A stretch of DNA of 8,355 nt from Desulfovibrio sp. (lineage in GTDB: Bacteria > Desulfobacterota > Desulfovibrionia > Desulfovibrionales > Desulfovibrionaceae). Shown here in pieces: positions 1 to 5,715 of the stretch (its first letter is position 1; the number at the start of each line of letters is the position of its first letter). The stretch is taken from NCBI GenBank assembly GCA_014804905.1, contig JAAUYX010000089.1, positions 15,257 to 23,611 on the forward strand, given 5' to 3'. The position numbers and the translations under genes are program-made. A model generated the notes under the pieces. The model saw nothing but the letters and a program-made list of their open reading frames with translations. It was not told where the DNA came from and searched no databases.

Positions 1-407
1 TCGGGCAGCGCCTCTATGAGCGCGCGGTCGCCCTTGGCGAAGCCCTTTTCCACCAGCGCCGAAAAACCGCCGAGAAAGTCCACCCCGGCGTCCTTGGCGG
101 CCTCGTCCAGCGCCTCGCAGACCGCGACCATCCCGTCCGGGCCGAAGGGCGCGCCCACCACGGCGATGGGGCTCACGCTGATGCGCTTGTTGACCACCGG
201 GATACCGTACCTGTCGCCCACCTCGTCGCACACGGCCACAAGCTGCGCGGCATGGCGGCGAATTTTGGCGCGCACGTTGGCCACGAAGAGCTCGAGGTCG
301 TGGCTCACGCAGTCGAAGAGGCTCACGCCGAGGGTGACGGTGCGCACGTCGAGGTGCTCGTTGCGGAGCATGTTCAGGGTGCTCGTGACTTCGCGTTCGG
401 AAAGCAT
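1..407 (-). CDS. DUF711/UPF0210 (PFL-family) protein, N-terminal part
   Basis: This is the 5' part of a gene that continues beyond the left edge; 135 codons are present. Reading the reverse complement from the ATG at 407-405 gives MLSEREVTSTLNMLRNEHLD, then VRTVTLGVSLFDCVS, later VNKRISVSPIAVVGAPF and DFLGGFSALVEKGFAKGD. These match the N-terminal pattern of the DUF711 family (older name UPF0210, often labelled PFL family protein), in particular the 'R(T)VT(L/M)G(I/V)SL.DC' and 'NKRISV(S/T)P' blocks. The full family protein is about 450 residues, so roughly 30% is visible. A modest ribosome site, GCAGG, lies about 6 bases before the ATG. Family function is not established; members usually sit beside an ACT-domain gene, and the ACT gene here is the next one upstream on the same strand. 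The gap between them is unusually long (355 bases) and carries repeats. The family assignment is from recalled motifs. Confidence 0.85.
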   Translation of the reverse strand, partial: MLSEREVTSTLNMLRNEHLDVRTVTLGVSLFDCVSHDLELFVANVRAKIRRHAAQLVAVCDEVGDRYGIPVVNKRISVSPIAVVGAPFGPDGMVAVCEALDEAAKDAGVDFLGGFSALVEKGFAKGDRALIEALP

Positions 408-600
408 GGTATACCTGCTCACTTGCGGCTCATGGCCTGTGTGCTGTTCTGCGCTGAAGCTGGTTTGCCATGCAGGCACTCCCTATGCTCAACGCATTGT
501 TGCCCTGCATTTGCTGGACAACGCATCCGATATCTTGCTGCTTCCGTAATGCCAGAAGCCTCCGTCAAAAACAGCCTTTTCGGCGCTGGCGGCGTCAGAG

Positions 601-649
601 AAAAATTTCCTTGGTCGAGTACTTAAGTACACTCCCTGCGGAAATTTTT
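601..649. repeat. Concentric inverted repeat, terminator-like
   Basis: Outer arms AAAAATTTCC (601-610) and GGAAATTTTT (640-649) are exact reverse complements. Between them, on almost the same centre, is the 12-base palindrome GTACTTAAGTAC (619-630). Read on the minus strand the outer arm ends in TTTTT followed by CTC, so the RNA could fold into an AU-rich stem with a U run downstream of the ACT gene. The plus strand also ends in a T run, so it could act in both directions. It could instead be a binding site for a dimeric regulator upstream of the DUF711 gene. The symmetry is seen directly; the role is inferred. Confidence 0.5.
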
Positions 650-666
650 ATCTTCCTTGCCAGCGT

Positions 667-731
667 CGAAAAATCTTATTTTTTAGGATTCTTCCGGCAC
701 TAGCATCCGTCTGTCGCTTCGCTCCAGACGG
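667..731 (-). repeat. Dispersed hairpin element, left (short) copy
   Basis: Read on the minus strand, this element starts 31 bases after the ACT gene's stop codon. It consists of a hairpin (707-731; 7-bp stem CCGTCTG/CAGACGG, 11-base loop), a 6-base link, and a 34-base segment (667-700) whose exact reverse complement occurs at 8289-8322. The 34-base segment itself contains near-inverted arms, GAAGAATC and GATTTTTC, around an A-rich loop; one G-U pair completes an 8-bp RNA stem. The 25-base hairpin matches 22 of 25 positions of the right-hand hairpin at 8183-8207. This copy lacks the two extra hairpins of the right copy. Candidates are a REP-like or MITE-like element, or a 3'-end RNA structure. 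Confidence 0.8.
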
Positions 732-762
732 ACTCTGGAATGTTCGTCTATGACCTCTTAAA

Positions 763-1353
763 CTAAAATGAGCTCACGCGGTGGACGGCCTCGAAAATGT
801 CCCGGTGCTGGACGCTGACGCGCAGATTGAGGTTGTTCGCCTCCAGCGCGAGCTCGCGGCGCAGGCGCCCGAGGTCCACCGTGTCCGGCACCATGACCTC
901 GAAAACGAAGAGCGCCTTGCCCTCGCCGCCCTCGCCGAGGAGGGCCTTGAGGTTCTCGATGTTCACGCCGTGGCGGCCGAAAACCCGGCTCATCTCGCCG
1001 ATGAGGCCGGGGCGGTCCGGGCCGTCCACGGTGACCACAAAGGGCTCGCAGTTGAGGCCGGCCCCCCATTGCTCCGCAATGGCCGGTCGTACAAGGACGG
1101 AGAGGTCAACGCCCGCGCGCTCAAGGCCCTCCTCAAGGCGCAGGCGCAGGCAATCCGCCCCGCAGGCACCTTCGCCCCGTCCGGCAGTCATCTCCTCGGG
1201 GGCGCTCACCACAAAAATGGCCGCAAAGGCCCCGGAGAGCATGGTCTGGGCCATTGCCTCGATATTGCAACCCATGTCGCCGAAGAGGCGGCTCACCGCC
1301 GCCACCACGCCGGGGCAATCCCGGCCGAGAAAGGACGCCGTGTATTTCTCCAT
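763..1353 (-). CDS. Double-ACT-domain protein, GcvR-like regulator
   Basis: The product has 196 residues and two ACT domains. The first covers about residues 2-80 (YTASFLGRDCPGVVAAVSRL, then NIEAMAQTML). The second covers about 104-190 (FVVTVDGPDRPGLIGEMSRV, then GVNIENLK). Both show the ACT signature 'G.DRPG(L/V)', a helix, and 'N(I/V)E'. ACT domains bind small ligands, usually amino acids. Two ACTs with no catalytic or DNA-binding domain is the layout of GcvR-type glycine-cleavage regulators, which act through protein partners in the cytoplasm. I chose the ATG at 1353 because AAAGGTGAG lies just before it; the in-frame GTG at 1362 falls inside that ribosome site. It follows the zinc-ribbon gene by 15 bases and so probably shares its transcript. 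The DUF711 gene downstream is its usual partner. The effector ligand is unknown. Confidence 0.85.
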   Translation of the reverse strand: MEKYTASFLGRDCPGVVAAVSRLFGDMGCNIEAMAQTMLSGAFAAIFVVSAPEEMTAGRGEGACGADCLRLRLEEGLERAGVDLSVLVRPAIAEQWGAGLNCEPFVVTVDGPDRPGLIGEMSRVFGRHGVNIENLKALLGEGGEGKALFVFEVMVPDTVDLGRLRRELALEANNLNLRVSVQHRDIFEAVHRVSSF

Positions 1354-1368
1354 GCTGCTCACCTTTGC

Positions 1369-1980
1369 TCAGTCTATGGGCTGCGGGGCCGAAGCCGACG
1401 GCGCGCCTGTTTCGCCTTCCTTAAAAACTGGCTCCGGGCGGCAGCGGCAGCGCGCGCGTGCCCCGGCATGGCCGCCGATGGGCTCCTGCTCCCAGTGAAA
1501 GATATGGCCGTCATTATTGGCGCAACGCTCGCAGGTTGCGTCGTCTCGCACCGCGCGCCAGACATAGGAAGTGCTCCCCTCGGCCAGCGCAGCCTCGCGC
1601 GCTGCGGCAAAGGCAGCCGCAGCCGCCGCTGCATCGGCGTCCCCGGCGGAGCAGGTAATACCGGAAGGCATCTTGCGACGGCAAACCGGGCACTTTTCTT
1701 CCTTCAGGCCGAGCCGGCGTCCGCAGAAGGGACAGTTGCGCGTATAGTACGGCAGCGGCTGCGGAGCCGCGGCCGCAGGGCGCTCCTGGCGCGGACGCTC
1801 GGCAAGCCCGCGCCGGAGCATCAGCACCCCCAGCGCGAGAATGACGAGCCCGAGAAAGCCCACGGCGGCGGCGTGCGCGAGGTCAAGCGTGAGCGCGTCG
1901 GCAAAAAATCCGACGACGGCCAGGGCGCCACCGGCGGCGAGGAAAAGCCCTGCGGCAACGATGCGGGAACGGTGGTGCAT
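1369..1980 (-). CDS. Membrane zinc-ribbon protein with Mu F-like tail
   Basis: The product has 203 residues and an unusual layout. Two hydrophobic segments (about 7-28 and 36-55) suggest a membrane hairpin or anchor. A proline/alanine-rich linker follows, then a zinc ribbon with CPFC (83-86) and CPVC (97-100). After an alanine-rich helix (about 113-133) comes a segment at 138-184 reading SYVWRAVRDDATCERCANND, then GHIFHW and ARCRCRPEPVF. That segment follows the C-terminal pattern of phage Mu gpF-like head morphogenesis proteins: 'W.....D..(V/C)...H/C...(D)G..F', glycine-rich, 'CRC..(E)P'. The extra cysteine pairs (150/153, 178/180) could bind a second metal. The ATG at 1980 is preceded by AAGGAGG, though only 3 bases away; an in-frame ATG at 2022 would translate through that site. 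Its stop lies 15 bases before the ACT gene, so the two are co-transcribed. The function is unknown. No phage genes lie nearby, so it may be a domesticated domain or a convergent zinc-binding tail. Confidence 0.7.
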   Translation of the reverse strand: MHHRSRIVAAGLFLAAGGALAVVGFFADALTLDLAHAAAVGFLGLVILALGVLMLRRGLAERPRQERPAAAAPQPLPYYTRNCPFCGRRLGLKEEKCPVCRRKMPSGITCSAGDADAAAAAAAFAAAREAALAEGSTSYVWRAVRDDATCERCANNDGHIFHWEQEPIGGHAGARARCRCRPEPVFKEGETGAPSASAPQPID

Positions 1981-2000
1981 GCGCCTCCTTCTCGTGGCGC

Positions 2001-2029
2001 ACTTTCCGACATGCGTCCGCAAAAGTCAA
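2001..2029 (-). promoter_or_regulatory. Possible promoter of the zinc-ribbon/ACT operon
   Basis: On the minus strand TTGACT (2029-2024) is a good -35 match. After a 17-base spacer comes GAAAGT (2006-2001), which matches the -10 consensus at only three of six positions. It would start transcription a few bases before the strong ribosome site AAGGAGG at 1984-1990. Position and spacing are favourable but the -10 is weak, so this is a candidate only. Confidence 0.3.
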
Positions 2030-2540
2030 TGCGCGGAGGGCTCGGGTAGTATTCTCCGGGAGGAGTGACTCAACCGGGCGTCCGGGGCTGCCACGGGGGG
2101 ACTCATAGCTGCGTACATGGGTAAGGCATGCCTGCGATGCCCACGCCACAGGCGCAGGCTATTTGCTGCCCGCAAACTCCTCGCCAATCGGGCCGACGCG
2201 CAAGACTCAAGTTTGGTGCATCCGCATTGAGAATGCCAATTTTATGGGCGATAGTTACGAGCCTCACGCTAAGAAAAGAACTCATATGCGGTGAGCACGG
2301 CAAGCAGAAGAGCAAAAATTCTCGAGGCACTTAGCCTAAGGCAGGGAGAGCACAAGAAGTTCCTTTGAATGAGGCTATTCGTATCATTCCATTACAAATT
2401 TACGACCTCAACATGTTATATAATATATTTAACATTTACATAATATAATACACACACCCTGTAAAATCTATATGCGAAGACATAAAATAAGGAATTTCCC
2501 GCCCTCTTTTATGACAACTTCATAGATACGGGAGACCTGC
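2030..2540. other. Long intergenic region, no convincing gene
   Basis: This gap lies between the end of the glycosyltransferase cluster and the operon promoter region. The left part (2040-2340) is moderately GC-rich, with a 10-base palindrome AGGCATGCCT (2124-2133). An overlapping stem-loop there has arms GCCTGCG (2130-2136) and CGCAGGC (2153-2159). The right part (about 2390-2500) is strongly AT-rich, with alternating TATA-like runs. Two short frames (2128-2334 plus and 2103-2330 minus) have no usable ribosome site or recognisable motif. I see no tRNA, attachment site or transposase remnant. It may be the eroded left border of the acquired glycan cluster. Confidence 0.5.
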
Positions 2541-3437
2541 TTAATCAGGAATACCCAGTGACCTATGCTTTTCGAGAAACTTCTCCCTCAGGCGTTTGTC
2601 AACCTGTTCGATTTTCATTGAATCCTCTTCTTTGCCGAACCTTTTTGCAAAGTCCACACACGAATCATAAAAATCCCAGAATTCACCCACGAATTTCTCA
2701 TACCGCAGGTGCTGGAAAAGGAAATCGAAGACATTCTCCGCTATGGTCATGTGCTCGATGCTTTTGTTTTCTTTGGCAAATGTTTTATTCATTATGGAGT
2801 TATCGTGCCTAAGATAATGGTATAATTTTTTCCTGATAAAGAAAGCTGAATCCGATACAGACAAATATTTCCAGCAAAAACAGGTATCTTCATATAGATA
2901 GGATGTGGGAAAGGTAATAGAATATTTTTTTATAATGGAAGTCCTGAATATTTTATTACAGAGCGAATAGTCCATCCCATTAATGACGGACTTAATATTA
3001 TCATAAAAACCTTCAAATTTTAATGAATAGTAGGCGTTATCAGATTCCCGCAACTCATTATCGGACTCGTAGTCCACGACGATTTCACAACAGCCAAGAT
3101 CAGCGCCGCTCTCCTGAATACCGCCCACCATAGTTTCAACCATGTATTTATCATAGGTATCATCAGCATCACAAAACATAACGAATGGAGAAAATTTCAG
3201 TGCCCAAAAAAGCCCCAGGTTTCTTGCATAACTTACCTCCGCGTAAGGAACCTTGACGGCTGTTACTCGTTTGTCTTTTTTATGGGAAATGATTTCATTC
3301 CACGAATTATCGGTTGAACCGTTCTCAACGCAAATTATTTTTATATCGGAAAAAGATTGATTCTTTAAACTCTCCATGCACTTTGACAAATAGCCTTCAG
3401 CATTACTCACGGGAACTATTACCGATACTATTGCCAT
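2541..3437 (-). CDS. Family-2 glycosyltransferase, last gene of cluster
   Basis: This 298-residue protein is predicted to be a cytoplasmic or membrane-associated GT-A-fold inverting glycosyltransferase that adds a sugar from an NDP donor to a growing surface glycan. Evidence in order: N-terminal VSVIVPV; ENGSTD (38-43) at the nucleotide-binding loop, where family members usually read DDGSTD; SYARNLGL (69-76); the metal-binding DxD-type motif CDADD (89-93); and YEDTCF (182-187), matching the '(E/Q)D..F' acceptor/catalytic region. The C-terminal part has RHDNSIMNKTFAK (210-222) and a charged helical tail. It is a clear paralogue of the gene just upstream. The VPVSNAE segment replaces the usual VP.YN, and the ENGS variant is also off-consensus, so donor choice or activity may differ. 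AGAAGGGG sits about 8 bases before the ATG. The gene is AT-rich compared with dapF. Donor and acceptor cannot be told from sequence. Confidence 0.88.
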   Translation of the reverse strand: MAIVSVIVPVSNAEGYLSKCMESLKNQSFSDIKIICVENGSTDNSWNEIISHKKDKRVTAVKVPYAEVSYARNLGLFWALKFSPFVMFCDADDTYDKYMVETMVGGIQESGADLGCCEIVVDYESDNELRESDNAYYSLKFEGFYDNIKSVINGMDYSLCNKIFRTSIIKKYSITFPTSYLYEDTCFCWKYLSVSDSAFFIRKKLYHYLRHDNSIMNKTFAKENKSIEHMTIAENVFDFLFQHLRYEKFVGEFWDFYDSCVDFAKRFGKEEDSMKIEQVDKRLREKFLEKHRSLGIPD

Positions 3438-3616
3438 GGCGATGCCCCTTCTGTATTGATATCAAGTTTAATATATAAAAATTATTTTTATAGAATAATT
3501 ATAATTAATAAGCATATATAAATTTACATATAAGCAAGAAATTAAACCTAAATTATAAAAACAATCTATATTACAAATACTACACGTTATTAATAGTGGG
3601 TAGACTACAACATATT
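3438..3616. other. Very AT-rich spacer between paralogous transferases
   Basis: This 179-base gap separates two same-strand transferase genes and is far longer than normal within an operon. Positions 3481-3600 contain about 20 G or C in 120 bases (about 17% by hand count), the lowest in the window. Many TATAAT-like words occur on the minus strand, so it could hold an internal promoter for the last transferase or an H-NS-like silencing target. No single -35/-10 pair stands out. A frame at 3468-3701 on the minus strand is a by-product of low complexity. Confidence 0.5.
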
Positions 3617-4558
3617 TTATAATTTTACTTTGCTCCGCAGGTTTGCGAGTATCATGTCTCGCGACTTTAATTTTCTCTGTACTTCCATATGTTCTACCCA
3701 TGAATGATATTTTTTCTGGAGCTGAGAATCCAAAAACTCAATTTCATCTTCACAATCCTCACTTCCGTACTCTTTAGCCAGCTTGACATAAGATTTATAG
3801 AACGAATAAAAATCATTGATATAGTCCGCAAATATTTTATGTTTGACAAGAAATTCATATACATTGTCAACAACGTAAATATGATCAACACTTTTATTGG
3901 CTTTTGCGAAGGTTTTATTCATTATGGAATTACTATGCCTGTAATATTTATATAAAGGTTCTTCCAGGCAGTAAAATTTATTGGAAACTGCAAAGTACTT
4001 CCATGTGAAATTGGCATCCTCATATAATCTATCTTCAATAAATTTAATATCATATTTCTCTACCAGAGATTTCTTAAATATTTTATTACATACTGATAAA
4101 TCTGTATTATTGAGTATTTGATGATTATTTTTAACCACTCCGCTAAATTTCAGACTATAATAATTATCGTCAGAAAATTTCATCTGATAATCACTGTCAT
4201 AAAGAACCTTTATAGAACAAAGTGCGACGTCGCAATCTTCACTCGTTATTGCCTGGTACAGTTTTTCGCAGGTTTTCGGCATAAATTCGTCATCGGGATC
4301 ACACGACATCAGATATTCACCTGTTGCGTGTTCCAGACCAGCATTTCTGGCTCTTCCTACGCCTCCATGTGGCATATCTACTATTCTGATTCTCCTGTCT
4401 TTTTGTGCATACGCTTGAAGAATTTCTCCAGTTGCATCTGTCGAACCATCATTTACACAAAGAATTTCCACATCTCCATAAGTCTGTCCCCGGATGGAGT
4501 CGAGACAGCGGGGGAGAAATTCGGCCTGATTATAGCAAGGTACGGTGATGGAGATCAT
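3617..4558 (-). CDS. Family-2 glycosyltransferase, paralogue of next gene
   Basis: This 313-residue GT-A-fold transferase is predicted to extend a surface glycan at the inner face of the cytoplasmic membrane. The N-terminal ISITVPCYNQAEFLPRCLDS is typical of GT2. VNDGSTD (35-41) forms the nucleotide-binding loop, GRARNAGL follows at 68-75, CDPDD (86-90) is the metal-binding DxD motif, and YEDANF (179-184) is the later acidic motif. The C-terminal half shares YYSLKF, CNKIF, LYED..F.WKY and RH.NSIMNKTFAK (207-219) with the next gene downstream, so the two arose by duplication or were acquired as a pair. The motifs here are the more canonical of the two. A short site (TAAGG) precedes the ATG. 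Base composition drifts within the gene: about 52% GC at its 5' end (4501-4558) against about 22% at 4081-4140, a possible sign of mosaic origin. The gap to the upstream transferase is 156 bases with no gene. Confidence 0.9.
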   Translation of the reverse strand: MISITVPCYNQAEFLPRCLDSIRGQTYGDVEILCVNDGSTDATGEILQAYAQKDRRIRIVDMPHGGVGRARNAGLEHATGEYLMSCDPDDEFMPKTCEKLYQAITSEDCDVALCSIKVLYDSDYQMKFSDDNYYSLKFSGVVKNNHQILNNTDLSVCNKIFKKSLVEKYDIKFIEDRLYEDANFTWKYFAVSNKFYCLEEPLYKYYRHSNSIMNKTFAKANKSVDHIYVVDNVYEFLVKHKIFADYINDFYSFYKSYVKLAKEYGSEDCEDEIEFLDSQLQKKYHSWVEHMEVQRKLKSRDMILANLRSKVKL

Positions 4559-4714
4559 AGGGCCTTACCCATTAGTGTTAACGGTAATCGCCAACTTATC
4601 CTGCGCCCTGTTGGGACTACCCCCAAGGGACTCTTTAGGAGATTTTTAGCTATGTGATATAAAACTCTGCAACTTTCATGCACTCAGGCGTTTGCAGAAA
4701 CGACTTCCCAACTC

Positions 4715-5713
4715 TTAGAAGGTGATGGCTTCCTTGAAAATTTCGCCCGCTTCCTGCCTTTCCTGGGAATACTTTCCCAGTCTATTGATGATGGACAATA
4801 TCTTCACTATGGCCTTCTGCTCATACAAGTCTCTGGTCAACAGGCCTTCTTCTTTAACTCTCTCAAAATCCTCCCGCAGCTTTGGATAAAACAAACGTCT
4901 GCCCTCGTAATCCAGGCGATTATAGTTCCAAAGATCAACAGCCACCCTGGCCCTTTCCAGAATGGGAATGAGGGATTTGTTCCGCTTGCTCAAATAGGCG
5001 CGGGATTCGTCATACTCATCGCACACGTAGAAGATTTTTCTTTTATCATTAACTGACGAGGAGAGGTTATCCTGGCGGTAGTAAAGATAAGCCTCATTAA
5101 CGACGAGAAAAGATTCGGCGCTAAATAATGCTTTATGACTGAAGGAGGTATCCTGATAACTTGCCCCGGGCGTCTCCCTGAAGTTGATTTCGTTTTCCAC
5201 CAAAAAATCGTGCTTATACAATGCACTCCAGATTGACGGCGGCATAAGTACCAATCTGGTACATTTTTTTATATTCGTTATGATATTATACCTATCTAAT
5301 GGCATGATATTATAATATTTTGCATAGTTGCTCTCCCCCCACCACAGATAATAATCACACTTGAGAACCTCAACATCTTTTTCGACGGCAAGTTCGTACA
5401 TTCTTTCAAACATCATCGGAGAGCACCAATCATCCGACTCCAGAATGCCGATGAATTCGCCCTTTGCGACGGCAAGGCCCAAGTTCATGGCCTTGCCATA
5501 ACCACCGTTGGGCTGGTGAAGCACCACCATGTTTTTGGTGTTTTCCGCATAGCGGTCGGCAATCGTTCCTGAAGCATCGGTTGAGCCATCGTCAACGACA
5601 ATGATTTCCAAATCATTAAGCGTTTGCCGAACGAGGCTGTCCAGGCACTTGGGAAGAAATTTCTCCACATTATACACAGGAACGATAACCGATACTTTTG
5701 GTCGGGAACCCAT
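4715..5713 (-). CDS. Family-2 glycosyltransferase coupled to glf
   Basis: This 332-residue GT-A-fold glycosyltransferase opens with VSVIVPVYNVEKFLPKCLDS. It then has VVDDGSTD (39-46), GGYGKAMNLGL (70-80), the DxD-type motif ESDDW (92-96) and YQDTSF (186-191), where Gln replaces the usual Glu. A charged helical C-terminal region follows. Unlike the two genes downstream, it lacks the NSIMNKTFAK block and belongs to another GT2 subgroup. I chose the ATG at 5713: AAAAAGGTG lies 8 bases before it, while the in-frame GTG at 5722 is inside that ribosome site. Only 2 bases separate the glf stop from this ATG, implying translational coupling. That makes it the best placed candidate to use the UDP-galactofuranose made by Glf, but this is inference from position. 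The wide gap after it (156 bases) suggests looser coupling to the remaining transferases. Confidence 0.88.
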   Translation of the reverse strand: MGSRPKVSVIVPVYNVEKFLPKCLDSLVRQTLNDLEIIVVDDGSTDASGTIADRYAENTKNMVVLHQPNGGYGKAMNLGLAVAKGEFIGILESDDWCSPMMFERMYELAVEKDVEVLKCDYYLWWGESNYAKYYNIMPLDRYNIITNIKKCTRLVLMPPSIWSALYKHDFLVENEINFRETPGASYQDTSFSHKALFSAESFLVVNEAYLYYRQDNLSSSVNDKRKIFYVCDEYDESRAYLSKRNKSLIPILERARVAVDLWNYNRLDYEGRRLFYPKLREDFERVKEEGLLTRDLYEQKAIVKILSIINRLGKYSQERQEAGEIFKEAITF

Positions 5714-5715
5714 CG

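Larger units (their letters stand above)
408..762. other. Intergenic gap with repeats, no gene
   Basis: This 355-base gap separates the ACT-domain gene from the DUF711 gene, which are normally near neighbours. No reading frame in it has both a credible ribosome site and protein-like content. It holds the concentric inverted repeat at 601-649 and the dispersed hairpin element at 667-731. The stretch 408-600 should contain the leader of the DUF711 gene, and possibly its promoter, on the minus strand. I could not find a convincing -35/-10 pair there. Confidence 0.6.

Noticed and set aside
16..626. Plus-strand frames at the left edge
   Set aside because: They are antisense to the DUF711 gene, whose conserved N-terminal motifs read clearly on the minus strand.
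781..2049. 422-codon plus-strand frame across two minus-strand genes
   Set aside because: It lies antisense to the ACT and zinc-ribbon genes, which have recognisable domains and ribosome sites. The translation has no family motifs and looks like a GC-driven mirror frame.
2103..2334. Overlapping small frames on both strands (75 and 68 codons)
   Set aside because: They have no usable ribosome site and no recognisable motif. Such frames are expected by chance in a gap of this size.
3468..3701. 77-codon minus-strand frame in the AT-rich spacer
   Set aside because: It overlaps the 3' end of a real transferase in another frame and is a low-complexity Ile/Tyr/Asn string.
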